Shown here: positions 10,285 through 21,873 of the stretch, piece by piece | Position numbering within the stretch: the first letter of the stretch is position 1 | Layout of the letters: the number at the start of each line of letters is the position of its first letter | Source of the DNA: Rhodoplanes serenus | Lineage (GTDB): Bacteria; Pseudomonadota; Alphaproteobacteria; Rhizobiales; Xanthobacteraceae | Direction: 5' to 3' | NCBI GenBank assembly: GCA_945897515.1 | Contig: CAMDFO010000035.1 | Location: forward strand, 1 to 45,277 | Length of the DNA stretch: 45,277 nt | The notes under the pieces: model-generated | The model's database searches: none | What the model was told of the DNA's origin: nothing | The model's input: only the letters and a program-made list of their open reading frames with translations | Program-made: the position numbers and the translations under genes

Positions 10285-10371
10285 GTCATGGCCGGATTTG
10301 TCCCGGCCATCCACGTCTTCCGGACGTGCGGCGAAGCAAGACGTGATGCCCGGGACAAGCCCGGGCATGAC
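10285..10371. repeat. Dispersed palindromic repeat (GTCATGGCC...GGGCATGAC), copy A
   Basis: The left arm GTCATGGCCGGATTTGTCCC and the right arm GGGACAAGCCCGGGCATGAC are near-complementary around a variable centre containing CCACGTCTT and AAGACGTG. The copies at 23218 and 31418 share both the arms and the ACGT-containing centre. This copy lies inside the ATP synthase operon, between atpA and atpG, where its transcript would fold into a long hairpin. Confidence 0.8.
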
Positions 10372-10414
10372 GATGAGAGACTGAGAACCGGTTTGATCGG
10401 AAGCGACTGAAGCG

Positions 10415-12749
<2,335 letters not shown>

Positions 12750-12775
12750 GCGAACGTCGAGCGTAGGACCAGACG

Positions 12776-13186
12776 ATGGCCACATTCCACTTCGAACTCG
12801 CCTCTCCGGAACGCCTGGTGTTTTCCGGCGAGGTCGATCAGGTCGACGTGCCCGGCTCCGAGGGCGATTTCGGCGTGCTCGCCGGACATGCTCCGCTGGT
12901 CACGATCCTGCGGCCCGGCATCCTGACGGTCATGATCGGCGGCGAGCAGCAGAAGATCGTCGTGCTCGGTGGCTTCGCTGAAGTCGGGCCGGGCGGCTTG
13001 ACCGTGCTCGCCGACATGGCGACCTCGCTCGAGGATATCGACCGGGCCGCGCTTACGGCTCAAATCCAAGAGATGGAAGAGCGCATCAAGACGATGGCGC
13101 AGGGCTCGGTGCTGGATCGCGAGATCGCCAAGCTCGATCACTTCAAGGCGCTGCAAGGCCACATGCAAGCCAGCGCGATGCACTGA
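12776..13186 (+). CDS. atpC: ATP synthase F1 epsilon subunit
   Basis: 136 residues. An N-terminal beta-sandwich ([20 protein letters not shown], then [20 protein letters not shown]) is followed by a short helical hairpin rich in E/K/R. Epsilon binds gamma and the c-ring and restrains ATP hydrolysis. It is the last gene of the operon, 26 bases after atpD. Downstream, a palindromic repeat (13236-13347) fills the space before the convergent rppH. Confidence 0.95.
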   Translation: MATFHFELASPERLVFSGEVDQVDVPGSEGDFGVLAGHAPLVTILRPGILTVMIGGEQQKIVVLGGFAEVGPGGLTVLADMATSLEDIDRAALTAQIQEMEERIKTMAQGSVLDREIAKLDHFKALQGHMQASAMH

Positions 13187-13235
13187 GCGGGTTGCGCCGT
13201 CGGGTTTTTGGCGACGACGCGCCTCTCTCTCGGTT

Positions 13236-13347
13236 GTCATTGCCGGGCTTGACCCGGCAATCCATACGATCTTTCCGCGAAAACAAATCGTACGTGCACG
13301 GCGCGCTGCGCCCGCTCATGGATGCCCGGGTCAAGCCCGGGCATGAC
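13236..13347. repeat. Dispersed palindromic repeat, copy B
   Basis: GTCATTGCCGGGCTTGACCC on the left and GGGTCAAGCCCGGGCATGAC on the right are complementary arms around a centre of about 70 bases. It sits between the convergent atpC and rppH, where a hairpin could act as a two-way transcription barrier. The centre differs from copies A, C and D. Confidence 0.75.
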
Positions 13348-13393
13348 AGCGGGGGGTGGGTGGCCCGCTTTTGCCCGCGAAGCGAATCCCGCG

Positions 13394-13900
13394 CTACTTC
13401 TTCGCCAGCTTCGAAAATTCCTGAACCACCCGCTCGTATACCGGGCGCTTGAACGGCACCACCAGGTTCGGAAGGTTCCGCATCGGCTCCCAGCGCCAGG
13501 CGATGAACTCCGGCTCGTGCTTTCCGCCGGCCGGGTGCTCGATGTCGATCTCGCTGTCGTCGCCGGTGAAGCGCAGCGCGAACCATTTTTGGGTCTGCCC
13601 GCGATATCTGCCTTTCCACGCCTGCCCGAGAATTGCGCGCGGAATGTCGTAGGTCAGCCAGTCGTCGATGGCCCCGATCCGCTTGACCGAGCGGATGTTG
13701 GTTTCCTCGTAGAGTTCGCGCAGCGCGCAGTCGTAGGTATCCTCGTCCGCGTCGAGTCCGCCCTGCGGCATCTGCCAGACATGGGTCTCGTCGATATGTT
13801 CGGGTCCGTCGGCACGACGGCCGATCAGCACCAGCCCGTCGCGGTTGACGACGCACTGGCCGACGCAGGGACGATACGGCAGGTCTTCGAAGCGGGTCAT
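13394..13900 (-). CDS. rppH: RNA pyrophosphohydrolase (Nudix)
   Basis: 168 residues. The start [21 protein letters not shown] matches alphaproteobacterial RppH. The Nudix box spans about residues 47-69 ([20 protein letters not shown]), with E62, E65 and E66 as likely metal ligands; the family's glycine before the last hydrophobic residue is N68. RppH removes pyrophosphate from triphosphorylated mRNA 5' ends and so starts decay. It is the most downstream gene of the minus-strand block, 40 bases after the divergent polysaccharide deacetylase, and converges with atpC. Confidence 0.93.
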   Translation of the reverse strand: MTRFEDLPYRPCVGQCVVNRDGLVLIGRRADGPEHIDETHVWQMPQGGLDADEDTYDCALRELYEETNIRSVKRIGAIDDWLTYDIPRAILGQAWKGRYRGQTQKWFALRFTGDDSEIDIEHPAGGKHEPEFIAWRWEPMRNLPNLVVPFKRPVYERVVQEFSKLAKK

Positions 13901-13910
13901 GTGCTCCTCG

Positions 13911-13937
13911 TCATTCCAGCCTGGGCCGGGACGACGA
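13911..13937. repeat. Short palindromic repeat fragment
   Basis: CGTCATTCCAGCCTGGGC followed by CGGGACGACG resembles one arm of the dispersed GTCATTCC...GGGACGAC family of this bacterial group. It fills almost the whole gap between the rppH start and the upstream deacetylase stop. Confidence 0.5.
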
Positions 13938-13940
13938 TGG

Positions 13941-15161
13941 TTAGCTCGACTTTGCTTTCTGCGCTACCGCGCTGATCGGCACCAGCACGAAGCCGCGGGC
14001 TTCTGCCGCCTTGGCCCATTGCACGATGCGGTCGATTGAGGCCGGCAGTGCGGTTGCGATCCCGACCGCGATGCCGCGCTCGCGCGCCAGCGCTTCGAGC
14101 CGCGTCAGCGCCCGGTCGATGCTGACTGGCGTCGGCACCGCGTCGAGCGCGACCTCGGCCTTGGCGATCGGCAGATTGCTTGATCCGGCGAGCTGCCCGG
14201 CGAGGCTGCGCGCCGACGTGCCGTCGTCGACATAGAGCAGGCCGCGCTTGTTCATCTCGCGCAGCACCATCCCCAGCGCTTGCTCCGACGACGTGAAGCG
14301 CGCGCCCATGAAGTTGGTGACGCCGACATAGCCCTGGAACCGGCTCATCAGCCAATGCAGCCGGTCGAGGTTCTGATCGGCGCTCAACCCGACCAGCAGG
14401 GTCTGCGGGCCTGGATCGTTGTCGGGATAATCGAACGGCTCCATCGGCACCTGGAGCAGGACTTCGTGGCCGTCGGCACGGGCACGCGTGACATGGCGCT
14501 GATTGTCATTGCCATAGGGGGTGAAAGCCAGCGTCACGGGCCCCGGCAGCTTGGACAGCGCCGCTTCGGTCGCGCTTGCGCTGATGCCGAGCCCGCCAAT
14601 CACGATTGCGATGCGCGGGGCGTTGGCCTTGCCCGCCGCGGCTTTCACCGGACGGGCATAGATGTCCGACGCCCGCGCACCGTCGGGTGCGACCTTGGGA
14701 ATGGCGCCGTGGCGCGACGTTTCAAGCAGGCGTTGCTCGATTGGCGCGCGGCTGTTCTGCGGCGCGGGGATCGAGACTTCCTGACGTTTGCCGGTGCTCC
14801 CGTCGATGATGGTGACGGTGGAATGGCTTCCGGGCACCGGCGCTGCCGCCGCTTGCCCTGGAACGGGCCCATCGTAACTGCGGTGTCCCTGGGCCGGTCC
14901 CGCAGCGGCTGCCGGGCCAGCTGGATCTGCCTTGGGCGAGACCGTATCTGCCTTTGAGACAATAGAAGCTGCGACCACGACCATCGGCTCGCCGCCGAGC
15001 GGATCGTCCATCACCAGCGCCCAACCCGCAAAGGTCGCGACGGTCAGGCCGAGCGCGCCGGCAATCGCCTGCGGGACGGCGGCCGGAAGCTTGAACGATT
15101 TTTTCTTTTTGGTGCCCTGGCCGAGTGGGGCGCTCAGGTCATCGGTCGCCACGGCCACCAT
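13941..15161 (-). CDS. Divergent polysaccharide deacetylase family protein (YibQ-like)
   Basis: 406 residues. A short cytosolic lysine-rich start (GTKKKKSFK) is followed by one membrane segment (about residues 28-50, [20 protein letters not shown]), then a long Pro/Ala/Gly-rich linker. The catalytic-type domain begins near residue 190 with [15 protein letters not shown] and continues [12 protein letters not shown] and [16 protein letters not shown]. This is the divergent polysaccharide deacetylase family, anchored in the inner membrane with the domain in the periplasm. It usually sits next to ctpA and envC, as here, suggesting an envelope role. A strong terminator at 15243-15271 separates it from ctpA, so it probably has its own promoter just upstream of 15161. 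Confidence 0.88.
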   Translation of the reverse strand: MVAVATDDLSAPLGQGTKKKKSFKLPAAVPQAIAGALGLTVATFAGWALVMDDPLGGEPMVVVAASIVSKADTVSPKADPAGPAAAAGPAQGHRSYDGPVPGQAAAAPVPGSHSTVTIIDGSTGKRQEVSIPAPQNSRAPIEQRLLETSRHGAIPKVAPDGARASDIYARPVKAAAGKANAPRIAIVIGGLGISASATEAALSKLPGPVTLAFTPYGNDNQRHVTRARADGHEVLLQVPMEPFDYPDNDPGPQTLLVGLSADQNLDRLHWLMSRFQGYVGVTNFMGARFTSSEQALGMVLREMNKRGLLYVDDGTSARSLAGQLAGSSNLPIAKAEVALDAVPTPVSIDRALTRLEALARERGIAVGIATALPASIDRIVQWAKAAEARGFVLVPISAVAQKAKSS

Positions 15162-15242
15162 CCCTCGCGAATCATGGATCGCAGGGTAGAGGCCGGATCG
15201 TTAACTGTTCGTTTACCGTCAGAAACCAGGCGCCAAACGAAA

Positions 15243-15271
15243 AACGGGGCGGCCGGTTAGGCCGCCCCGTT
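15243..15271 (-). terminator. Intrinsic terminator after ctpA
   Basis: AACGGGGCGGCC and GGCCGCCCCGTT form a perfect 12-bp stem with a 5-base loop. Read on the minus strand it is followed by a run of Ts (CCCCGTTTTTCG), 22 bases after the ctpA stop. It should end the envC-ctpA transcript. Confidence 0.85.
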
Positions 15272-15293
15272 CAATGGATGCCAGGAAACCGAA

Positions 15294-16625
15294 TCAGTTC
15301 GGCGTGGCCCGCGGGTTAGGCGGGAAGGCCGCATTGGTCTGGATGCCCCGGATCAGGTCGAGCGCGGTCTTGAGCGCCTTGTCGTTCTTCGGGTCAGGCG
15401 GGATGTAGGACTGCGAACCAGTCCCCTCTTCGCCGTCGGCCTTGAGATGGCCGCGCAGCGAGGCTTCGCCCTTGGTGTCAGTGCGGGCCTTGAGTTCGTC
15501 CGGCACGTCCTGCAGGACTTCGATGTCGGGCGAGATGCCTTTGGCCTGGATCGACTTGCCCGACGGCGTGAAGTAGCGCGCCGTGGTCAGCCGCAACGCG
15601 CCACTGCCGGCGCCGAGCGGAATGATGGTCTGCACCGAGCCCTTTCCGAACGAGCGCGTGCCGATCACGGTCGCGCGCTTGTGGTCCTGCAACGCGCCGG
15701 CCACGATTTCGGAGGCCGAGGCTGAGCCGCCGTTGATCAGCACGATCACCGGCTTGTTCTTGGCGAGATCGCCGGCGCGGGCATTGAAGCGCTGCGTCTC
15801 TTCGGCGTTGCGGCCGCGGGTGGAGACGATTTCGCCCTTCTCCAGGAACGCATCCGACACCGAGATCGCCTGGTCGAGCAGTCCGCCCGGATTGTTGCGC
15901 AGGTCGACGACGAAGCCCTTGAGTTTGTCGGGCGTGATCTGCGTCGTCAGGTCGTTGAGAGCCCGACGCAGGTTTTCCGTGGTCTGCTCGTTGAATTGGC
16001 TGACGCGGATGTAGCCGACGTCGTCGCCCTCGGTCCGCGAGCGCACCGCCCGCACGCGAATGATGTCGCGAGTGATCGACACTTCGGTCGGCTTGTCCTG
16101 GCCCTTGCGCATGATCTTGAGCCGGATCTTGGTGTTGACCGGGCCGCGCATCTTCTCGACTGCCTGGTTCAGGGTCAGCCCCTGCACCGCTTCGTCGTCG
16201 AGATGGGTGATGATGTCGTTGGCCATCACGCCTGCCTTTGCGGCCGGCGTATCGTCGATCGGAGCGACCACCTTGATCAGGCCGTCCTCCATCGTGACTT
16301 CGATGCCCAGCCCGCCGAACTCGCCGCGGGTTTGCACCTGCATGTCGCGGAAGCTCTTGGGGTCCATGTAGCTCGAGTGCGGATCGAGCCCAGCCAGCAT
16401 GCCGTTGATCGCCGACTCGATGAGCTTGGAGTCATCTGGCTTCTCGACGTAGTCGGCGCGCACGCGCTCGAACACATCGCCGAACAGGTTGAGCTGCCGG
16501 TAGGTGTCGGCTGCTGCGGCCTTCGCGCTCATGCCGAGCTGCAGGACCCGCGGCTGAGTAGCAAGCAGCGTCAGGGCCACGCCCGAAGCCGCTCCGAGAA
16601 GAATGAGAGAGATCTTGCGCATCAT
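15294..16625 (-). CDS. ctpA: Carboxy-terminal processing protease (S41)
   Basis: 443 residues. An N-terminal signal/anchor (MRKISLILLGAASGVALTLL) is followed by a helical region, a PDZ domain at about 100-185 (GEFGGLGIEVTMEDGLIKVV) and the S41 protease core. The Ser/Lys dyad is visible as S303 in GGSASASEIVAG and K328 in SFGKGSVQ, with the same 25-residue spacing as in E. coli Tsp/Prc. The C-terminal tail is acidic, then proline-rich. CtpA degrades periplasmic substrates such as peptidoglycan hydrolases. Its start overlaps the stop of the EnvC-like gene by four bases, so the two are translationally coupled. Confidence 0.95.
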   Translation of the reverse strand: MMRKISLILLGAASGVALTLLATQPRVLQLGMSAKAAAADTYRQLNLFGDVFERVRADYVEKPDDSKLIESAINGMLAGLDPHSSYMDPKSFRDMQVQTRGEFGGLGIEVTMEDGLIKVVAPIDDTPAAKAGVMANDIITHLDDEAVQGLTLNQAVEKMRGPVNTKIRLKIMRKGQDKPTEVSITRDIIRVRAVRSRTEGDDVGYIRVSQFNEQTTENLRRALNDLTTQITPDKLKGFVVDLRNNPGGLLDQAISVSDAFLEKGEIVSTRGRNAEETQRFNARAGDLAKNKPVIVLINGGSASASEIVAGALQDHKRATVIGTRSFGKGSVQTIIPLGAGSGALRLTTARYFTPSGKSIQAKGISPDIEVLQDVPDELKARTDTKGEASLRGHLKADGEEGTGSQSYIPPDPKNDKALKTALDLIRGIQTNAAFPPNPRATPN

Positions 16626-17935
16626 CCGCGAGCCTTTTCGCCTTCACTTGAAGCCCACCAGGGGCTGGGATCGACGGGGGTCCCGTCCTTACGGAACTCG
16701 ACGTATAGAACCGGCTGATTGGTACCGGTCGCCAGGGTGGCGGCCACTTGCGAACCGCCTCCCATGATCGCCACGGGTTCCCCGGTCAGCACGAACTGGC
16801 CGACCTCGATTGAAATCCGCTCCATCCCGGCAAGCACCACATGATATCCGCCGCCGGCATTGAGGATCAAGACTTGGCCGTAATTGCGGAAGGGACCAGC
16901 GTAAACAACCCAGCCATCGCAGGGGGCGGTAACCTGTGCGCCGACCCTTGTGGCTATAGTTAGGCCCTTTTCCGAGCTCCCCAGGCTGTCTGGGGCGCCA
17001 AATTCGCGTATCCGGACGCCGTTAACCGGAAGCGGTAAATGTCCCCGTGCGGAGGCAAATGCAACCGCCGGCGTAAGCCTTCCGGGGTCTTTCAGCGCCG
17101 CCAGATCGACCCGGCCGCCGGTGCCTTTTTCTTCGGCAGCGCGCGCCGCTGCGCGGGCGGCGCGGGTGGCCTTATCCAAACCTTCTTCGGCCTTGCCGAT
17201 CAAATCTTTGAGATTGTCCACTTGGCGGGCGAGTGCGAACGCCTTCTGCCGCTCCGTGTCCAATGTCTTTTCGGTCTCGGTCTGCTTTTTCTGCCGTTCT
17301 TCGGTGAGCAGAGCGATGCGCTGGCGTTCCTCGGCGAGCGCCGCCACATCGCGTTGCAGCCGCTCTTTTTCCTCCGCGATTTCCTTGCGGATACGCACCA
17401 GGTCGGCGAGGTCGGCGGCCAATGCTTCGGCCTGGACGCGCATCCCCGGCACCACCGCGCCTAGCATCATGGCGGTGCGCACAGAGGTCAGGGCGTCCTC
17501 CGGCCGAACCATGAGAGCAGGCGGCGGACGCCGGCCGATGCGCTGCAGGGCGGCCAGCACCTCGGCGATCGCGGCACGCCGGCTCTCCAGTGACCGGCGC
17601 ACTTGGCGGTCGTTCTCATCGAGCGGCTTGAGGCGGCTTTCGGTCTCGCCGATCCGTTCCTCGACCGCGCGCAGGCGGGCGGCGGTGTCGATCAGAGCTT
17701 GGTTGAACTTGCGGCGGTCTTCGCCGATGGCGTTGATTTCGCGCTTGAGCTGGGCTTCGGTTTCGGCCGTGCGGCGCTGCTGTTCCCGGACCGCCTGGAG
17801 TTCCTGATCGCGCAGGCGCAATCCATCGAGCGCAGATTGTGGATAAGCCGGACCGGCAAGGCCGATGCCCAGTGCGAGCGGGATCGCCATCGCCAAAGCG
17901 CTGCGCGAATCGCCCCTCAATCGCCATGAGCCCAT
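16622..17935 (-). CDS. EnvC-like murein hydrolase activator
   Basis: 437 residues. A signal peptide (ALAMAIPLALGIGLAGPAYP) is followed by long coiled coils at about 35-130 and 175-255, rich in E/Q/R/K, and a C-terminal LytM (M23) domain from about residue 315 (GLTIATRVGAQVTAPCDGWV). The zinc-binding HxxxD and HxH positions of active M23 peptidases are not present; the equivalent of HxH reads GYHVVLAG. The domain is therefore predicted to be catalytically dead, as in EnvC and NlpD, which activate septal amidases. It lies 39 bases downstream of rlmH and overlaps ctpA. Confidence 0.9.
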   Translation of the reverse strand: MGSWRLRGDSRSALAMAIPLALGIGLAGPAYPQSALDGLRLRDQELQAVREQQRRTAETEAQLKREINAIGEDRRKFNQALIDTAARLRAVEERIGETESRLKPLDENDRQVRRSLESRRAAIAEVLAALQRIGRRPPPALMVRPEDALTSVRTAMMLGAVVPGMRVQAEALAADLADLVRIRKEIAEEKERLQRDVAALAEERQRIALLTEERQKKQTETEKTLDTERQKAFALARQVDNLKDLIGKAEEGLDKATRAARAAARAAEEKGTGGRVDLAALKDPGRLTPAVAFASARGHLPLPVNGVRIREFGAPDSLGSSEKGLTIATRVGAQVTAPCDGWVVYAGPFRNYGQVLILNAGGGYHVVLAGMERISIEVGQFVLTGEPVAIMGGGSQVAATLATGTNQPVLYVEFRKDGTPVDPSPWWASSEGEKARG

Positions 17936-17974
17936 CGGAATTCCAGGTACTCCGCCATTGTGGCGAAAGCAACG

Positions 17975-18457
17975 TCAGGCGCGGTGATAAGGGTGCCCGG
18001 AAAGGATCGTCATGGTGCGATAGATCTGTTCCAGCAGCATGGTCCGAACCATTGGGTGCGGCCAGGTTGCCGCCCCGAATGCCAGCTTCAGGCTGGCTTT
18101 GTCGCGCAGGCTGGGGGCGAGCCCATCGTCGCCGCCGATGATGAACACGCCGGCCGGCCGGCCGTCGTCGCGCCAGCGGCCGAGCCGCGCCGCAAGCGTC
18201 GCGCTGTCGAGATTCTCGCCACGCTCGTCGAGAATCACAGTCACAGCCTTATCGGGGATGATGTTGGCGAGCGCGATCGATTCCTCGATCATGCGCTTGC
18301 CGACCTCCTGGGCGCGGCTTTCCCGGATTTCGACCACTTCGACGTCGCGGAAACCGATTCGCCGGCCGACTTGCTCCGCGCGCTTGCGATAGCGCTCCGC
18401 AAGCTCGCGTTCCGGGCCATCTTTCAGACGGCCGATCGCGGCGATTGCCAGCCGCAT
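17975..18457 (-). CDS. rlmH: 23S rRNA pseudouridine-1915 N3-methyltransferase
   Basis: 160 residues, the usual size. This is a SPOUT-class enzyme with the trefoil-knot SAM site formed by VFIIGGDDGL and LAFGAATWPHPMVRTMLLEQIYR, the family's most conserved segments. RlmH methylates pseudouridine 1915 in helix 69 of the assembled 70S ribosome. It lies 17 bases downstream of rsfS, the widespread rsfS-rlmH pairing. Confidence 0.97.
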   Translation of the reverse strand: MRLAIAAIGRLKDGPERELAERYRKRAEQVGRRIGFRDVEVVEIRESRAQEVGKRMIEESIALANIIPDKAVTVILDERGENLDSATLAARLGRWRDDGRPAGVFIIGGDDGLAPSLRDKASLKLAFGAATWPHPMVRTMLLEQIYRTMTILSGHPYHRA

Positions 18458-18474
18458 GGCTCAGGTCCCGATCG

Positions 18475-18879
18475 TCAGTTCGTCTTCTTGCGACCGGCCG
18501 CGCCCGCCCACATCTTTTCGAGGTCGTAGAAGGCGCGCACTTCCGGCCGAAAGACGTGAATGATGACGTCGCCGGCATCGATCAACACCCAGTCGCCGTG
18601 GCGTTTGCCTTCGACACGGATGCCCTTCACGCCGGCCTTTTCCAGGCCCTCGACCACGCTGTCGGCGACCGAGCTGACATGGCGATTTGACCGGCCGCTG
18701 GTGACAACCATGGCGTCGGCGATCGAGGTCTTACCGGTGAGATCGATGGTGACGGTGTCCTCTGCCTTCATGTCGTCGAGACAGGCGAGGACGATGCGAA
18801 CGGCCTCAGTCGCGGCTGGGCGCTTTGAGGCGGGGTCGGGCGCTCGCGTGCGGGCCCGAGGGGATGCGGATGGGTTCAG
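18475..18879 (-). CDS. rsfS: Ribosomal silencing factor RsfS, probable CTG start
   Basis: The RsfS/Iojap core is obvious: DTVTIDLTGKTSIADAMVVTSG, VEGKRHGDWVLIDAGDVIIHVF, RPEVRAFYDLEKMW. The protein binds ribosomal protein L14 and blocks subunit joining in starvation. The first ATG in frame (18771) would remove the conserved first helix, which is encoded upstream as TEAVRIVLACLDD. Upstream in frame there is no ATG, GTG or TTG before the nadD stop. A CTG at 18879, preceded five bases earlier by AAAGGA, is the only well-placed start, giving 134 residues. If 18771 is used the product is 98 residues and N-truncated. The gene follows nadD and precedes rlmH. Confidence 0.85.
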   Translation of the reverse strand: MNPSASPRARTRAPDPASKRPAATEAVRIVLACLDDMKAEDTVTIDLTGKTSIADAMVVTSGRSNRHVSSVADSVVEGLEKAGVKGIRVEGKRHGDWVLIDAGDVIIHVFRPEVRAFYDLEKMWAGAAGRKKTN

Positions 18880-18949
18880 GGGCGTCCTTTCTTTCGGCTG
18901 CCGGCACGCCCCGGAATCGCCCGGGGCGATGCGATTAAGATAGGCGCGT

Positions 18950-19573
18950 TCAACCCCCGGTCAACCTTTTCCGTCCCCGCTTGGCGCGAAGCGCGGTGGA
19001 TGAGAGGGGCGATTTGAGCCCATGGAGGTAAACCCAGGCCGGGGCTTTGCGTTCGGCAAGGTCGGTAGCCATGCGCTCCGGTAGGCGGTAGCGGCCGAGC
19101 GCCTGGGCGGCTCGTCCGCCCGTGGCGTAGAGGCTCGAACCCATGCGGTCCACGACCGCCATCGGCATGAGCCCTGCGATCCCTCGCCAGTTCTGCCAGC
19201 GGTAGAAGCTTCGGAGATTGTCGGCCCCCATCACCCAGACGAACTTCACGCCGGGACACCGGCGCACCAGATATTCCAGCGTGTCGTAAGTGTAGCGGGT
19301 GTTGATGACAGCTTCGAGACCGGTGACATCGATGAGAGGATGGTTCGCCAGCGTACGCGCCGCGGCGATGCGATCCGCCAGGGGCTGCAGTCCGCGGGTG
19401 TCCTTCAGTGGGTTCCCCGGCGTCACCAGCCACCACATGCGGTCGAGCTGAAGCCGCTTGATTGCCAGCAGGCTGGCGCCGAGATGCGCCAGGTGCGGAG
19501 GGTCGAATGTCCCACCGAACAGGCCGATGCGCATGCCTTTGGCATGCGGCGGCATGACGAGGCGGGGAGGCAT
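18950..19573 (-). CDS. nadD: Nicotinate-nucleotide adenylyltransferase
   Basis: 207 residues from ATG 19573; M15 (19531) and the upstream open frame are alternatives, but sequence before 19573 lacks homology. [15 protein letters not shown] is the nucleotidyltransferase GTFDPxHxGH signature, with the last glycine position an alanine, and SSTALR near the end is the ISSTxxR equivalent. It converts nicotinate mononucleotide and ATP to deamido-NAD in NAD synthesis. It lies 28 bases after the proA stop. The C-terminus is extended and basic ([13 protein letters not shown]). Confidence 0.93.
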   Translation of the reverse strand: MPPRLVMPPHAKGMRIGLFGGTFDPPHLAHLGASLLAIKRLQLDRMWWLVTPGNPLKDTRGLQPLADRIAAARTLANHPLIDVTGLEAVINTRYTYDTLEYLVRRCPGVKFVWVMGADNLRSFYRWQNWRGIAGLMPMAVVDRMGSSLYATGGRAAQALGRYRLPERMATDLAERKAPAWVYLHGLKSPLSSTALRAKRGRKRLTGG

Positions 19574-19601
19574 TTTCACGCGCGCGATACTCTGACGACT
19601 G

Positions 19602-20891
19602 TCACGGCCTGATCTGCCCCGTGCCGCGCACCCGGTATTTGAAGCTGGTGAGCTGCTCGACGCCGACCGGGCCGCGCGCATGCAGCTTGCCCGTGGCGAT
19701 GCCGATCTCCGCGCCAAAACCGAACTCGCCGCCGTCGGCGAACTGCGTCGAGGCGTTGTGCAGCACGATGGCGGAATCGACCTCACTCAGGAATTTCTCT
19801 GCCGCGGCCAAGTCCGCAGTAACGATGGCGTCGGTGTGATGCGAGCCATAGCGCTCGATATGATCGATCGCGGCGCCGACGCCGTCGACCACGCCGGCGG
19901 TCACGATGGCATCGAGGTATTCGGTGGACCAGTCCTCTTCGCTCGCGGCTTTCACGCGCGAGTCGACCTTGCGGGTGTCGGCGTCACCGCGAACCTCGCA
20001 TCCGGCGTCAAGCAACATGGCGACCAGTGGCTTGAGGTGCGTCGGCGCGGCGGCGCGATCGACCAGTAGCGTCTCGGCCGCGCCACAGACGCCGGTGCGC
20101 CGCATCTTGGCGTTGAGCACGATCGCCTTGGCCATGTCGAGCGAGGCCGCCTTGTCGATATAGACGTGGCAGACGCCTTCGAGATGCGCGAATACCGGCA
20201 CGCGGGCTTCGGTCTGCACGCGTGCGACCAGGCTCTTGCCGCCGCGTGGGACGATGACGTCGATGTTGCCGTCGAGGCCTTGCAGCATCAGCCCGACCGC
20301 GGCGCGGTCGCGCGTCGGCACCAGCGAGATCGCCTGTTCGGGGAGCCCGGCCTGCTTGAGGCCGGCGGCGAGCGCCGCATGGATCGCGCGCGCCGAGCGG
20401 GGGCTGTCGGAGCCGCCGCGCAGGATCACGGCGTTGCCGGCCTTCAGCGCCAGCGCGCCGGCGTCGGCGGTGACGTTGGGCCGGCTCTCGTAGATCACGC
20501 CGACCACGCCGATCGGCACGCGCACGCGGTCGATGATCATGCCGTTCGGCCGGGTCCAGGATTCGGTGACCTTGCCGTTCGGGTCGGGTAGGGCGCGGAT
20601 GATATCGAGGCCGTCCGCCATGGCGGCGATGCGTGTGTCGTCGAGCGCCAGACGGTCGAGCGCGGCGGCGGTCAGCCCTGAAACCTGTCCCTCGGTCATG
20701 TCCTCGGCATTGGCGGCGAGGATCGCGGGCCCGGCCGCGCGGATCGCGGCTGCCATCGCCGCAAGCGCCTTGTTCTTCTGCTCCGCCGAAGCCAGCGCCA
20801 GCACGCGCGCGGCCGCCTTCGCGCCGCGGCCGATCTCGCGCATGGTCGCGGCGACGTCGCCCGATCCTTCGATGGTCTTCAGCGCGGTCAT
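19602..20891 (-). CDS. proA: Gamma-glutamyl phosphate reductase
   Basis: 429 residues from ATG 20891, where family similarity begins; the open frame runs further upstream without homology. It is an aldehyde-dehydrogenase fold protein with [17 protein letters not shown] (cofactor-binding region), the catalytic cysteine in [16 protein letters not shown], and a C-terminal [22 protein letters not shown]. It makes glutamate-5-semialdehyde from gamma-glutamyl phosphate in proline synthesis. It is normally adjacent to proB; here proB lies 1.1 kb upstream on the same strand, separated by a VanX-type gene on the other strand and a hairpin-rich stretch. Confidence 0.97.
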   Translation of the reverse strand: MTALKTIEGSGDVAATMREIGRGAKAAARVLALASAEQKNKALAAMAAAIRAAGPAILAANAEDMTEGQVSGLTAAALDRLALDDTRIAAMADGLDIIRALPDPNGKVTESWTRPNGMIIDRVRVPIGVVGVIYESRPNVTADAGALALKAGNAVILRGGSDSPRSARAIHAALAAGLKQAGLPEQAISLVPTRDRAAVGLMLQGLDGNIDVIVPRGGKSLVARVQTEARVPVFAHLEGVCHVYIDKAASLDMAKAIVLNAKMRRTGVCGAAETLLVDRAAAPTHLKPLVAMLLDAGCEVRGDADTRKVDSRVKAASEEDWSTEYLDAIVTAGVVDGVGAAIDHIERYGSHHTDAIVTADLAAAEKFLSEVDSAIVLHNASTQFADGGEFGFGAEIGIATGKLHARGPVGVEQLTSFKYRVRGTGQIRP

Positions 20892-21008
20892 GGTCGCGGA
20901 GTTATGCTCACTTTGGTCATTTCTAGTTCTACCATGTTTCGGGGCGGTTCTCACCTCGTCCATGCGGGGCAGCCTTGCGCTGTTGTCCCTTCTCCCTAGG
21001 CTGCCGGC

Positions 21009-21686
21009 ATGATTCGCCCCGCCTTGACCGCCATCCTTCTCAGTGTGGCCCTCATGTCCTCCGCCCAAGCCCAGCCGCGGCCTGCGTCCTTCGTCGATGC
21101 CGCGGCCGTCGTGCCCGGTCTCGTTACCGAGATGCGCTACCACGGCTCGCAGAATTTCATCGGCAAGCCGATCGACGGCTACGAGCAGCCGGTCTGCTAT
21201 CTGACCCGCGAGGCCGCTGCCGGGCTCGCCCAGGTGGCGCGCGATCTTGAGCCGCAGGGGCTCGCGATCAAGGTGTTCGACTGCTATCGGCCGCAGCGCG
21301 CCGTTGCCCATTTCGTGCGCTGGGCGCGCAACGTCGCCGATGTCGCGCGCAAGGCCGAGCACTATCCGGACGTCGACAAGCGCAATCTGTTCAGGGACGG
21401 CTATATCGCGGCGCGTTCCGGCCACTCGCGCGGCTCAACCATCGACCTGACCCTGGTACGGCGGTCCGATGTCGGCGAACTCGACATGGGCACGCCCTAC
21501 GATTTCTTCAGTCCACGAGCGTGGCCGTCCGACAAGAGCGTCGGCGTGGAGGCGCAAAAGAATCGCGCCCTGCTGGCGCAGGCGATGAAGCGGCGTGGGT
21601 TCAAACCGTACGACAAGGAATGGTGGCACTTCACCCTGACGAACGAGCCGTTCCCCAACACGTTCTTCGATTTTCCGGTGAAGTAG
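21009..21686 (+). CDS. D-alanyl-D-alanine dipeptidase (VanX/DdpX, M15D)
   Basis: 225 residues with a signal peptide ([18 protein letters not shown]), so periplasmic. The zinc ligands H139, D146 and H207, the catalytic base E204 (EWWHF) and the transition-state arginine R94 (DCYRP) keep exactly the VanX spacing, each shifted by 23 residues. The enzyme hydrolyses D-Ala-D-Ala, probably for wall recycling or nutrient use; no other van genes are nearby, so glycopeptide resistance is not implied. It lies between proA and proB on the opposite strand. Confidence 0.93.
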   Translation: MIRPALTAILLSVALMSSAQAQPRPASFVDAAAVVPGLVTEMRYHGSQNFIGKPIDGYEQPVCYLTREAAAGLAQVARDLEPQGLAIKVFDCYRPQRAVAHFVRWARNVADVARKAEHYPDVDKRNLFRDGYIAARSGHSRGSTIDLTLVRRSDVGELDMGTPYDFFSPRAWPSDKSVGVEAQKNRALLAQAMKRRGFKPYDKEWWHFTLTNEPFPNTFFDFPVK

Positions 21687-21740
21687 TTTTGCCGACCGCT
21701 CAAACGGAAAACCCCAGCCTGCCAGCCGGGGTACTTCCGG

Positions 21741-21755
21741 GCGATCGTCGATCGC
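21741..21755. repeat. Short perfect palindrome after the dipeptidase gene
   Basis: GCGATCG-T-CGATCGC is a perfect 15-base palindrome 54 bases after the stop. It has no T-run; it may be a weak terminator stem or a protein site. The rest of 21687-21837 shows no gene. Confidence 0.3.
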
Positions 21756-21845
21756 CTTCTAGACTCATGAGTGTCGCGTCGCGCCCGGACAACGTGCGGC
21801 TGACTCGCGAGTTCCATTCCATCAAAGAAAATTCGGCCAAAAAAA

Positions 21846-21873
21846 TTCGGGAGGGCAGGGCGGCCCTCCCGAA
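21846..21873 (-). terminator. Strong intrinsic terminator (minus strand)
   Basis: TTCGGGAGGGC and GCCCTCCCGAA form a perfect 11-bp stem with a 6-base loop, followed on the minus strand by seven Ts (the A-run at 21839-21845). It lies about 155 bases downstream of the proB stop, so it ends either a proB 3' UTR or a separate small RNA. Confidence 0.85.

Noticed and set aside
18876..19436. Minus-strand open frame overlapping nadD and the rsfS leader
   Set aside because: Out-of-frame shadow of nadD; R/G/H-rich without motifs.
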